Part shown: positions 44,380 to 52,014 of the stretch, one piece after another
Layout: the number at the start of each line of letters is the position of its first letter
How positions within the stretch are numbered: the stretch's first letter is position 1
DNA from: an uncultured Verrucomicrobia subdivision 3 bacterium
GTDB taxonomy: Bacteria > Verrucomicrobiota > Verrucomicrobiia > Limisphaerales > UBA11358
Direction: 5' to 3'
DNA length: 53,331 bases
Assembly (NCBI GenBank): GCA_903870815.1
Contig: CAIQEI010000079.1
Location: forward strand, 1 to 53,331
Position numbers and translations under genes: made by a program
Notes under the pieces: generated by a model
What the model was told of the DNA's origin: nothing
The model's database searches: none
What the model saw: only the letters and a program-made list of their open reading frames with translations

Positions 44380-44511
44380 TTATTTTCCGTAGGGATTATG
44401 GTGGGCAACCACCCACAAACCTATGCCAAAAGTCAACGGAATCAGAATCAGAAGTGTGATCTTCCAGCGCCGCATTTTCCGTTCCCAGGGGGTTTTTCTG
44501 CTTTTATCCAT
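44380..44511 (-). CDS. Small single-pass membrane protein (43 aa, not in ORF track)
   Basis: I read this from the complement: MDKSRKTPWERKMRRWKITL, then a hydrophobic stretch (LLILIPLTFGIGLWVVA) and the tail HHNPYGK. The basic N-terminus followed by one helix predicts an inner-membrane protein with its N-terminus in the cytoplasm. No Shine-Dalgarno is obvious. It lies just past comEC on the other strand. The clean basic-helix-polar layout makes it credible; the function is unknown. Confidence 0.55.
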   Translation of the reverse strand: MDKSRKTPWERKMRRWKITLLILIPLTFGIGLWVVAHHNPYGK

Positions 44512-44748
44512 TAGCCGGTTACAACGACGTTAACCCGAAAGGAGGGTCTCGGCAAGTTGATCCAACGCAAATACAAAAGTTTTGCATGATCAAATCATTT
44601 CTGGCCGTTAAATCTTGAAAAGTACTCAATTCAAACGCGCTGAATTGTCGCGCCGGCACCAGGCAAAAGCTGCTTTGTGGTGTTATCATTTGACTGGAAG
44701 ACGGGGTGTGCGAAATTTGTTTATAACTTTTGTGATAAAGGAGGAACC

Positions 44749-45762
44749 GTGAGTCGTGGAACTTTGCATATTTTGCTGGTGGGAGAAAATCCGGATGACG
44801 AGCTGCTTTTGTTGTCAGAATTGAAGCGGCAGGGTTACCTGATCATCCATCAACGCGTGGCGAAGAAGGCCGCATTCGTGGCCGCCTTGAGAAACTGGTC
44901 GTGGGACGCGGTCATTTCAGATTTTGTCCTGCCCGAGTTCACCGGCCTGGAGGCCTTGAAAAGTTTGCGGCAAATGGGTTTTGATCTGCCGTTCATCATG
45001 GTTTCCGGCATTTACGGCGAAGAGATGGCGGTAAAGGTGCTGAAGGCGGGGGCCAACGATTATCTTTTGAAGGGAAATCTGTCCCGGCTTGTGCCGGCGC
45101 TGGAACGGGAGCTGGAAGCCGCCGAAAACCGCCGTCGCCGTCAACGCGCCGAGGGCGCCATGCAATATCTCGCCGCCATCGTCGAATCGAGCGATGACGC
45201 CATTTACGGAAAGAATCTCGACGGTTTCATTGTGAGCTGGAATCCGGCAGCAGAGCGCATCTACGGCTACAGTGCCGAGGAGATCATCGGCAAATCCATC
45301 AACAGTCTGTTCCCGCTGCGGCGCACGGAAGAACTGCTGGAGATTATGGCCGCCGTCCGCCGGGGTGAAATCGTCAGCCTGCCGGACACCGAACGCCAGC
45401 ACCAGAGCGGCCGAATCATTCCAGTTTCAGTCACCATCTCGCCGATAAAAGATAGCCTCGGGACCATCATCGGGGCTTCTGCCATCGCCCGCGATATCAC
45501 CCGGCAGAAGCAGATGGAACGGGAACGGCAGCTCTTGATCGAATCCCTCACCGCCAAAGCGAATGACATCCATACGCTCGCGGGGATGTTGCCCATCTGT
45601 GCGGCCTGCAAACGCATCCGGGACGACCAGGGCTACTGGCAGATGGTTGAAGTCTATGTTTCCGAACATTCGGATGTGGTTTTCTCGCATGGCCTGTGTC
45701 CCGAATGCATCCAGGGATACGAGCGACAATCCGTCTCTCCGGATCAATCAAAAGTGCTATAG
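44749..45762 (+). CDS. Receiver-PAS signalling protein with C-terminal Cys-rich (zinc-like) motif
   Basis: The 337-residue protein starts at the GTG at 44749, which is preceded by AAAGGAGG four bases upstream; this overrides the track start at 44677. A receiver domain (1-125) has the acidic pocket ENPDDE, the phosphorylated Asp in VISDFVLPEFTGL, the Ser of MVSG and the Lys of LLKGN. A PAS domain (about 140-260) follows: YLAAIVESSDDAIYGKNLDGFIVSWNPAAERIYGYSAEEIIGKS. The tail has LPICAACKRIRDDQGYWQMVEVYVSEHS...SHGLCPECI, two C-x2-C pairs known from many PAS regulators. No kinase or DNA-binding domain is present. Confidence 0.88.
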   Translation: MSRGTLHILLVGENPDDELLLLSELKRQGYLIIHQRVAKKAAFVAALRNWSWDAVISDFVLPEFTGLEALKSLRQMGFDLPFIMVSGIYGEEMAVKVLKAGANDYLLKGNLSRLVPALERELEAAENRRRRQRAEGAMQYLAAIVESSDDAIYGKNLDGFIVSWNPAAERIYGYSAEEIIGKSINSLFPLRRTEELLEIMAAVRRGEIVSLPDTERQHQSGRIIPVSVTISPIKDSLGTIIGASAIARDITRQKQMERERQLLIESLTAKANDIHTLAGMLPICAACKRIRDDQGYWQMVEVYVSEHSDVVFSHGLCPECIQGYERQSVSPDQSKVL

Positions 45763-46087
45763 TTTCGTTATCTGGCTTTGCCCTTGGGCGCTGCGCGATA
45801 AGAGTTAACCGCGCGCGCTTATTTCGTCAGAACTATGTTTGGTTCCCTCGGAATACGCGGATGGAAGATGGCGATGGTTGGTGGCCCATACAAAAGAATC
45901 CAAGTGACGGGAGACGAGCGTGACGAGAGGCGAACTTAAACTGGAATTGTCCCGAATTGGTTTCAGGCAGGGCAGGGCTGCGTTGGCGCGCTGCCCAGAC
46001 GAAATATGCTGAAAGCGCTGCGCAAGCATTAGCAAAAGGTCGAAATCCACCACCTCGCCTCCCTGACCCGCGGGTGATCCGGGCGCT
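45763..46087. other. Intergenic stretch without recognisable genes
   Basis: This is about 325 bases between the receiver-PAS gene and folB (convergent). The minus ORF at 45805..46053 (82 residues) has no domain or helix pattern. A local GACGGGAGACGAGCGTGACG run near 45907 is mildly repetitive. Nothing else is seen. Confidence 0.6.
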
Positions 46088-46444
46088 TCAGGCGGCGGCG
46101 CGGTTTTTGGTGATTTGAACCGAGATGTGCCGCGCCTGGGGGATGATGAATTTTTTCACCTCGACGGTGACGGCCAGCGGATTGAACTCCACCAGCACAG
46201 TGTCCGCGATGTCGGTAGCCAGCTTTTCAATCAGCCGCCATTCGCGGCCTTCGCCCAGCTTTAGCAAACGGCGGGTGACGGCGAAATAATCCACCGTGTC
46301 CGCGATGCCGTCGCTGCCGGCGGCTGCGGCGAAATCGGCTTCCATCGTGACGGTCAGCAGCAGGCGCTGCGGCTGCGCGCGTTCCGCATCCGGCACGCCC
46401 ACGTGATAGAACACCTCGAGATCCACGATGGAGATTTGGGACAT
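46088..46444 (-). CDS. folB: Dihydroneopterin aldolase
   Basis: This 118-residue FolB converts 7,8-dihydroneopterin to 6-hydroxymethyl-dihydropterin in folate synthesis. SIVDLEVFYHVGVPDAERAQPQRLLLTVTMEAD holds the family start (with Tyr-His), DTVDYFAVTRRL the substrate-binding region, and RLIEKLATDIADTVL the catalytic lysine. Length is typical. Its ATG overlaps the stop of the HAD-Nudix gene (TAATG), so translation is coupled. No other folate gene is in the window. Confidence 0.93.
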   Translation of the reverse strand: MSQISIVDLEVFYHVGVPDAERAQPQRLLLTVTMEADFAAAAGSDGIADTVDYFAVTRRLLKLGEGREWRLIEKLATDIADTVLVEFNPLAVTVEVKKFIIPQARHISVQITKNRAAA

Positions 46445-47562
46445 TACGGTTTGCGCTTAGCGATTTTGGATTTGGGGACTCGTGGAACTCGTCCCTCCGG
46501 GGTTTTCGCCACGGCGTCGAGCAAAACCTTTGTTGGCCGGTTCAATTTCAATTTCTTGGCCTGGGCCAGTTTGAGCCACTGGAATTCCCGCGCCTCCTCG
46601 TTTAGCACGACGCGCGGATCTTTGGCGACGCACTTGCAGGTGTAGTTCAGCAGCACAAAATGTGCGTCGCGGTAAAACTCCTTGGAACTGATGCAATCCT
46701 GCACGAGCACGAACCGGATGTCCGTGATGTTCAGGCCGGTTTCCTCCCTGAGTTCGCGGCGCAGCGCGGCCAGCGCGGTTTCGCTGCGCTTGATTTTGCC
46801 GCCCGGAATGCCCCACAGCCCCGACCATTTGTGCGTGCGGATCATCAGGACCTCGTTTTGGACGTTGAAGATGAGCGCGCCCACCGTGGCGAGCGGCGGT
46901 TCGACGCTAGCCTCCGGCTCGACGGGCTTGAGGTGGAATTTGTTTTTCAGCAGCACCCGCTTCAGTTCGTCGAGGTGCTCCACGATCAGGTCCGGCCGCG
47001 CGGCGCGCAATTGCTCCAGGGTGTTGTAGCCGGTCAGTACGGCGCAGGAATGGATGCCGCCGTGCCGCGCGGTTTCGATATCGTGCTCCATGTCGCCGAT
47101 GAAAAGCGTTTCGTCCGGCTGGAGATTGTTTTCGCGGAGTACCTCGTGGATGATTTCGCGTTTGTCCCGGACATTGGTGTAGGGCCGGTCGAGGTACGCG
47201 TCAAAACCAGTGACCGCGCATTGCACCTTGAAATGGTCGGTGTGGATGGTGCTCAGCAGAAAGGTGCGGAATTTTTTAGCGCGGCAAAACTCCAGAAACT
47301 CCCGCGCGTGCGGCAGTTCAATCACGGAAGTTTGGGCGCGCTTGAACTCGGCGTGGAACCAGGCTTCCAGTTGCGGCAGCGGCACTTCCGGCGTGTGGCG
47401 GTCGTAGAATTGCGTGAACGGCAGGCTGAACTCCGCGCGGAACTCCGGCAGCGTCATGGCCGGTCGGCCGGATTGCTCGAGCACGAAGTTCGACGCCTTC
47501 AGCACGGCGGGCAGGTCGTCTACCAAAGTGCCCGACCAGTCGAAAATGATGTTGCGGATCAC
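46444..47562 (-). CDS. HAD phosphatase-Nudix hydrolase fusion, coupled to folB
   Basis: The 372-residue protein has two catalytic domains. Residues 1-205 are a HAD-superfamily hydrolase: motif I FDWSGTLVDD (nucleophile Asp8, with Ser10 where many HADs have Asp), motif II LLSTIHTD, motif III lysine in VRDKREII, motif IV FIGDMEHD (156-161). Residues 223-350 are a Nudix domain with a perfect box at 255-277 (G-x5-E-x7-R-E-L-x-E-E-x-G-L). The C-terminal tail RVPRVPKSKIAKRKP is partly encoded by an interspersed repeat shared with mutY. The coupling to folB suggests dihydroneopterin triphosphate as substrate: Nudix removing pyrophosphate, HAD the last phosphate. This is inference; other nucleotides remain possible. 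Confidence 0.9.
   Translation of the reverse strand: MIRNIIFDWSGTLVDDLPAVLKASNFVLEQSGRPAMTLPEFRAEFSLPFTQFYDRHTPEVPLPQLEAWFHAEFKRAQTSVIELPHAREFLEFCRAKKFRTFLLSTIHTDHFKVQCAVTGFDAYLDRPYTNVRDKREIIHEVLRENNLQPDETLFIGDMEHDIETARHGGIHSCAVLTGYNTLEQLRAARPDLIVEHLDELKRVLLKNKFHLKPVEPEASVEPPLATVGALIFNVQNEVLMIRTHKWSGLWGIPGGKIKRSETALAALRRELREETGLNITDIRFVLVQDCISSKEFYRDAHFVLLNYTCKCVAKDPRVVLNEEAREFQWLKLAQAKKLKLNRPTKVLLDAVAKTPEGRVPRVPKSKIAKRKP
46474..46498. repeat. GGAGGGACGGGTTCCACGAG-type repeat, copy in the HAD-Nudix gene
   Basis: GGGGACTCGTGGAACTCGTC... is the complement-type match (23 of 25) to 39186-39210. It encodes the last part of the Nudix protein's C-terminal tail. Confidence 0.75.
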
Positions 47563-47617
47563 GCGGAAAAATTATCAACAAAGGAGCCCGGACACAAAGT
47601 GAAACGAATATCGCCGC

Positions 47618-48211
47618 TCACTTCCCGTCATCTCGCCCGGCCAATTTTTTGGCCAGCGCTGCTTTCGTGGCCGCCTGAAGTTCATCCAGTTCCGGCTGCA
47701 GTTCTGCCTTGGTTTTCTTGTCCATCCGGTCAATGAACAGGAGCCCGTTCAGGTGATCCGTCTCGTGCTGGACCGCGCGCGCCAGCAGGCCGCCGCAGCG
47801 GAAGGCAATGGGTTTGCCATGCGCGTCCAGCGCCTGCACGTCCACGGTGCCGGGGCGGGCGATGTCCGCGAAAATCTCGGGGAAGCTCAGGCAGCCTTCG
47901 CCGCCGGTCACCGGCTCGCCCGCCGGGGTGACCACCGGATTGATGAGCACGAGCGGCATGATCACGGCCACGTCCGCCGGCTGGCCGTCCAGTTCCAGCG
48001 TGGAAGGGCGGTCGGTCACGGCGCGCACGTCAATCACCGTGAGCTGCTTGGCCACGCCGACCTGCTGCGCGGCAAGGCCGACGCCATGGCGGGCTTCCAT
48101 CGTGGCAAACATGTCCGCGATAAGTTTTTTGATGTCCGGCGTGATGGCGTCGATCTTCGCGCCTTTTTTCCGGAGCACGGGGTCGCCGTATTTTACGATG
48201 GGCAATATCAT
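47618..48211 (-). CDS. def: Peptide deformylase
   Basis: This 197-residue metalloenzyme removes the formyl group from new proteins. Motif 1 is HGVGLAAQQVGVAKQ (usually GxGLAAxQ), motif 2 EGCLSFPEIFADI with the metal cysteine, and motif 3 QHETDHLNGLLFIDR with two metal histidines and the catalytic glutamate. The N-terminus ILPIVKYGDPVLRKKG is standard. A C-terminal extension of about 25 residues (LQPELDELQAATKAALAKKLAGRDDGK) is helical. It is upstream of the HAD-Nudix/folB pair in the same direction with 55 bases between. Confidence 0.97.
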   Translation of the reverse strand: MILPIVKYGDPVLRKKGAKIDAITPDIKKLIADMFATMEARHGVGLAAQQVGVAKQLTVIDVRAVTDRPSTLELDGQPADVAVIMPLVLINPVVTPAGEPVTGGEGCLSFPEIFADIARPGTVDVQALDAHGKPIAFRCGGLLARAVQHETDHLNGLLFIDRMDKKTKAELQPELDELQAATKAALAKKLAGRDDGK

Positions 48212-48235
48212 GTCCGGCTATAGCGATGCAATGGC

Positions 48236-48345
48236 TAATGACGAAGCCCTAATGACTATGGAATAATCAATAAAAGTTGAAACACGCTCCAGATTATTAG
48301 GCTTTGGAAATTCTTTAGTCATTAGGATTTACTCATTCGTCATTA
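48236..48345. repeat. Inverted pair of AATGACGAA...CTAATGACT repeats
   Basis: TAATGACGAAGCCCTAATGA (48236) and the complement type ending TTCGTCATTA (48310-48345) face each other between def and parB. The stretch between is AT-rich. It reads as NDEALMT-type peptide, which I recall from spurious ORFs in related genomes. Confidence 0.6.
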
Positions 48346-48374
48346 CACAATCACGTGTCACCTGTCACCGCTGA

Positions 48375-49301
48375 TCAATCAGCATTCACGCCAAGGATTT
48401 CGAGAACGCGCTGGAGTTCATCGTCGCTGTAGAAGGAGATTTCCACCGCGCCTTTGCCGTGGGCGTATTTCAATTGCACCTTGGTGCCGAACTTTTCGCG
48501 CAGCTTTTCCTCCAGGCGGCCAATGTTGGCGTCAACCGGGACGATGGCCGGCGTTTTGGCGGTGTCGCCCGGGCTGCGCGTGGCGCGCGCCTGAAGTTTG
48601 GTAACGAGGCCTTCGGTCTGCCGGACGTTCAGTCCGTCCTTGACGATTCGTTCGGCGGCGAACTGCTGGTTTTTTTCGTCGGTCAACCCGAGGATCACCT
48701 TCGCATGGCCGACGGAAATCCGGCCCGTGCGCAGAAAACTTTGGACCGGCGCGGGCAGCTTCAGGAGGCGCGTCGCATTGGCCACGGCCGCGCGGCTCTT
48801 CCCGACTTTGGTGGCGATCTCCTCCTGGGTGAGGTTAAATTGTTCCGCGAGTTGCGAATAGCCGACGGCCTCCTCGATGGCGTTTAGGTTTTCGCGCTGC
48901 AGGTTTTCGATGAGCGCCAGTTCCAGCACCGCGCGGTCATCCGCCTCGCGCACGATCACAGGAACTTCCGGCAGATTCAGCAGCTGCGCGGCGCGCCAGC
49001 GGCGTTCGCCGGCGATGAGTTCAAAAACGCCGCCGCGGGCGCGGACGATGAGCGGCTGGACGATGCCTTGTTCGCGGATGGAATCGGCCAGTTCCCGCAG
49101 CGCCTCCTCGGAAAATTCCTTGCGCGGCTGCAGCGCGGACGGGCGGACTTGGTTCAACGGCACGCGCTGGACGCGCTCGCGATCATCCGGCGCGGGCGTC
49201 GCCACCGCCGCGGGAACGGCGGGCGTCGTTGACGTCTGGGTGAGCGGCGGATTGCCGCCCAGCAGCACCCCGAGCCCGCGTCCTAAAGCAGGTTTTGACA
49301 T
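48375..49301 (-). CDS. parB: Chromosome partitioning protein ParB (Spo0J family)
   Basis: This 308-residue ParB has the canonical layout. The N-terminus has KPALGRGLGVLLGG (the ParA-contact motif). The CTPase/ParB-N domain (about 42-135) contains RPSALQPRKEFSEEALRELADSIREQGIVQPLIVR, ELIAGERRWRAAQLL and ALIENLQRENLNAIEEA. The helix-turn-helix (about 150-200) includes TQEEIATKVGKSRAAVANATRLLKLP, followed by a dimer domain after a Thr/Pro linker. parA, usually just upstream, is absent: the next gene is on the other strand. No TGTTTCACGTGAAACA-like parS site was found. Confidence 0.95.
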   Translation of the reverse strand: MSKPALGRGLGVLLGGNPPLTQTSTTPAVPAAVATPAPDDRERVQRVPLNQVRPSALQPRKEFSEEALRELADSIREQGIVQPLIVRARGGVFELIAGERRWRAAQLLNLPEVPVIVREADDRAVLELALIENLQRENLNAIEEAVGYSQLAEQFNLTQEEIATKVGKSRAAVANATRLLKLPAPVQSFLRTGRISVGHAKVILGLTDEKNQQFAAERIVKDGLNVRQTEGLVTKLQARATRSPGDTAKTPAIVPVDANIGRLEEKLREKFGTKVQLKYAHGKGAVEISFYSDDELQRVLEILGVNAD

Positions 49302-49501
49302 CCGCGCAGAGTGTCGCAGGGCAGGCGAATTGTCAACGCGCTGGGCATCTGAACCGGATTCATGTCATGGTTCGCTTCGACGCTTCAACGTTTAATCCTA
49401 GCTGCCTGCTAGCGACCAGGCACCAAGTACGTTTTTTTGTAACCCGCAACCTATCTGTGGCGTATTATCATTGTGACTGCGCGAAGCCTCGGCGGGAATT
49501 T

Positions 49502-50755
49502 ATGATAAGAAGAATTATTCTTTGGGGCGGTATTTCGATCCTGGTCGTCGGTTTGGCGGCCCTCGTCTGGTGGCTGATGCGGCCGCAAGAGTTCACCCTG
49601 GCCGGTGGCACCCGGCTGAGTTTGGTGGCGGTAACCTACGGCCGGCATCACGCTTCGCCGGCCACGAAATCGCAGGATCGCCCGCACCGGGTGGGGTTTG
49701 AGGGGACGAATGACTTTCTGGTCGTATGGGTCCGTCAGCAACACAACCCCAACCAGTGGCCGGCCTATCAGCTTTTTGCGGAGGATTTGGCGGGCACGGC
49801 CTGCGTGGGCAGTTCCGCCGTGGCCGGCAATGTCAACCGGCGGCGGGGGGATGAAACCGTCGGCTTCCGGTTCGATGCGTTCCCCCGGCGGCAGCGGAAA
49901 TTCATTCTGCGCCTCCAGGAATGGAACCCGCAGAGCGGACGCCAAACCATCACCAATGCTTTCGTCATTTCTAATCCGGCGCGCCGTTCCTTTCCCGCGT
50001 GGTATCCCGACGCCCTGCCGGACACGCAAACGGCCGGCGATCTGGATGTGACGCTGACCAAGCTGGCGTTCGGCGCAAAAATGCCCTACCAGCGCAACGA
50101 CCTGTCGCCGGACGACCCGATGAACCAAGGTGTGCTCGCCGGGCTGGAGATCCAGAAAAACGGCGAAACCGCTCCCAACTGGCGGCCCGTGCGGGTGGTG
50201 ACTTCCGATGCCACCGGCAATCACGTCTCCGCCGCCGTCAACAGCTTTGGCCAGGACGAAGGTCGGGTGTTGCTCTACCAGTTCGGCCTGTGGCCCGAAG
50301 AGCCCGCGTGGAAGGTGCAGGTTGAATTGTCGCGTCAAACGGGTTTTTCCGAAAATGAACTGTGGACGGCGCAAAATGTTCCGCTGCAGCCGGGCCGGAT
50401 GCAGGATTTTATGCGCTACGGCCATAACCGGGCCAACCCCGCTTTTGCCGAAACCACGCTGAACGGTCTCCACTTGAAAGTATATCCCGCCATGCAATTC
50501 ACGGATCGAGCGGGTTGGTTCCAAGCCGGCGGCGGATTTGAGATTCAGGCCGACAAAACCCCGGAAGGCACCCACGTGACCCTGGTCAAGGTGACTGATG
50601 ATCAGGGTCGGGTAATACCGACGGTTAACTGGAACCTGGGCGGCAACCTCCGTTTCGGTCTGGGCAACCTCGGGAATGCCCAGACGCTGAATCTCACGTT
50701 TGCGGTGCACCAGAGCCGGTTCATTGAGTTCACCGTCAAGCCGCTTCGCCAATAA
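49502..50755 (+). CDS. Membrane-anchored exported protein of unknown function
   Basis: The 417-residue protein starts at the ATG at 49502 (MIRRIILWGGISILVVGLAALVWWL), one N-terminal helix that anchors it with the rest outside the cytoplasm; the track's 69 extra residues are noise. The body is beta-rich, with Trp/Asn/Arg-rich strands (FLVVWVRQQHNPNQWPAYQLFAEDLAG, GETAPNWRPVRVVTSDATGNHV). No domain or catalytic motif was recognised. It stands alone, divergent from parB. Confidence 0.7.
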   Translation: MIRRIILWGGISILVVGLAALVWWLMRPQEFTLAGGTRLSLVAVTYGRHHASPATKSQDRPHRVGFEGTNDFLVVWVRQQHNPNQWPAYQLFAEDLAGTACVGSSAVAGNVNRRRGDETVGFRFDAFPRRQRKFILRLQEWNPQSGRQTITNAFVISNPARRSFPAWYPDALPDTQTAGDLDVTLTKLAFGAKMPYQRNDLSPDDPMNQGVLAGLEIQKNGETAPNWRPVRVVTSDATGNHVSAAVNSFGQDEGRVLLYQFGLWPEEPAWKVQVELSRQTGFSENELWTAQNVPLQPGRMQDFMRYGHNRANPAFAETTLNGLHLKVYPAMQFTDRAGWFQAGGGFEIQADKTPEGTHVTLVKVTDDQGRVIPTVNWNLGGNLRFGLGNLGNAQTLNLTFAVHQSRFIEFTVKPLRQ

Positions 50756-50848
50756 GTTTGCGGGAGGATGATTGCTAGCGGCGTCTTCGCCGCCAAGGTG
50801 GGGCAATGCGCCCGCTCCAACCCTTCAACGATTCAACGCTTTGCCCCG

Positions 50849-51115
50849 CTACTGACGCGCTGGTGTCGCGACGCTCGCCACCGCCTCGCAAAGTTCCGCC
50901 ATGGAAAATGGCTTGATCAGCAGGTGGTCCACAATGCCGTTCAGCGTGCCATTGGCCTTGAGGTCATCAGCAAAGGCCGTGGCCAGGATGATGGGCAGGG
51001 CGGGGTGACGTTGTTTGATGGCGGCGGCCAGTTGATCGCCTCTCATCCCATGCATGAGGTAATCGGTGATTACCAGGTCAAATCGCTCTGTTTCCAGCCG
51101 GGTGGTGATGGCTTC
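50849..51115 (-). pseudogene. Truncated response-regulator receiver domain
   Basis: The reading frame gives LETERFDLVITDYLMHGMRGDQLAAAIKQRHPALPIILATAFADD...GIVDHLLIKPFSMAELCEAVASV: phosphorylated Asp (ITDY), the conserved Thr/Ala region and the K-P of strand 5. The first strand with the acidic pair is missing. The frame continues as unrelated sequence (MRPAGVGIIVRPQHPERRPE), which is the complement of a glycosidase fragment. It is the 3' remnant of a receiver gene. Confidence 0.75.
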
Positions 51116-51214
51116 TGGCCGGCGTTCTGGATGCTGGGGACGAACTATGATCCCAACGCCCGCTGGCCGCACTGCGGCGAAATTGACATACCGGAGACCC
51201 GAATTATTGGTTGA
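51107..51214 (+). pseudogene. Fragment of a family 16-type glycoside hydrolase
   Basis: GDGFWPAFWMLGTNYDPNARWPHCGEIDIPE reproduces the core of GH16 laminarinase-type enzymes, including the E-I-D-I-x-E catalytic motif. Only about 30 residues survive before frame and homology end. It abuts the truncated receiver gene on the other strand. Confidence 0.75.
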
Positions 51215-51222
51215 GGTTTGTA

Positions 51223-51462
51223 ATGGGTTCGGCTGTCTGCCGGTGGACGAGTCCAGACGGCAAGGAGCGAGTTTATTTGATTGCCCGGCACGACGGCGGT
51301 TTTGGTTACGGTAGCGAGTATTTCAGTGACGCCGAATTCGAGCATTGCTGGGTTCCGATTGGTGCAGGTGGTAGTATTTATGGTTCGGAGGAGATTGCCG
51401 TGAGAGAGATTCACGCGTCATATTCTTGGTCAAGAGATGTTAAACGTGAAGATTACGCCTAA
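51223..51462 (+). CDS. Small protein of unknown function
   Basis: This 79-residue protein starts at the ATG at 51223, preceded by GAGG six bases upstream. It has no helix or known motif, but is well formed and acidic-aromatic (YLIARHDGGFGYGSEYFSDAEFEHCWVPIG). The stop lies in GCCTAAC, immediately before a hairpin repeat. It differs from its neighbours to the right in being on the plus strand. Confidence 0.5.
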   Translation: MGSAVCRWTSPDGKERVYLIARHDGGFGYGSEYFSDAEFEHCWVPIGAGGSIYGSEEIAVREIHASYSWSRDVKREDYA

Positions 51463-51480
51463 CCAGTCGCCGTTTCCGCC

Positions 51481-51522
51481 CGCCCGGTCAAACCGGTCGC
51501 TGAAAGCGACTGGGTAGCCGGG
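51481..51522. repeat. Modular hairpin repeat, copy A
   Basis: CCGGTCAAACCGG and GGTCGCTGAAAGCGACTGG are consecutive small hairpins, followed by GTAGCCGGG. The same modules recur in copies B and C. Confidence 0.65.
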
Positions 51523-51523
51523 C

Positions 51524-51823
51524 TTACCCCTGCGGACGATACCTGTCGTCGTTGTCGGGAGCGGCTTCAGCCACGCTGGGTTCTGCTCTTTCTGGTTGCT
51601 CCCAGTGAACTGGACGGCTGGTTCGTAGCCGTGACGTCCCTGCAAAGTGTTTATCAATGCGCCAAAGTAGCACGACGGTGGCCACTGCACAGACAGCGAT
51701 TAAGATGTACCAGAAAAATGTGAACCACATTGCCAAATAAGGATGCTGGAAAAGAAATGGCAGTCCGTTATTTATGGCCTGCGCCTGTTGGTTAAGAAGT
51801 TGTTGCATTTGGTCTTGGCTCAT
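51524..51823 (-). CDS. Small single-pass membrane protein
   Basis: The 99-residue protein starts at the ATG at 51823 (the track begins at an upstream TTG). The Gln-rich N-terminus (SQDQMQQLLNQQAQAINNG) is followed by one helix (LAMWFTFFWYILIAVCAVATVVLLW) and a charged tail. The stop lies at the edge of hairpin copy A. Function unknown. Confidence 0.6.
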   Translation of the reverse strand: MSQDQMQQLLNQQAQAINNGLPFLFQHPYLAMWFTFFWYILIAVCAVATVVLLWRIDKHFAGTSRLRTSRPVHWEQPERAEPSVAEAAPDNDDRYRPQG

Positions 51824-51879
51824 ATTTTGCAACTAGACACGAAATGACCGTTCGCGGTCAAGTGCTTTTACAGTGACGG

Positions 51880-51948
51880 CACCTCGTACGCCGGAGGCGT
51901 CTGGCCCACCGGTCGAAACCGGTCGCTAGAGCGACTGGATAATCCGGG
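51880..51948. repeat. Modular hairpin repeat, copy B
   Basis: GTACGCCGGAGGCGT, CCGGTCGAAACCGG and GGTCGCTAGAGCGACTGG follow each other, then ATAATCCGGG. A further hairpin, CGGCTTAG...CTAGCCG, is at about 51986-52006. Confidence 0.65.
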
Positions 51949-52014
51949 AAACTGAGCACAGGCGGGTGTGGTGCGGGGAACTAGGCGGCTTAGCTCCGTC
52001 TAGCCGTTGTGGTT

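Larger units (their letters stand above)
50756..51222. other. Junction region of gene fragments
   Basis: This stretch contains no intact gene, only the two facing fragments listed below and one CTTCAACG-type repeat at about 50821-50845. It marks the left edge of the accessory-looking right end. Confidence 0.6.

Noticed and set aside
48212-49501. parS site near parB
   Set aside because: No TGTTTCACGTGAAACA-like palindrome was found by eye around parB.
51464-52010. Integron attC-like site (GCCTAAC at 51464; CGGCTTAG...CTAGCCG near 51986)
   Set aside because: GCCTAAC holds a gene stop as attC sites often do, but no matching GTTRRRY partner was found at the right distance, no integrase is present, and the genes are not all in one orientation.
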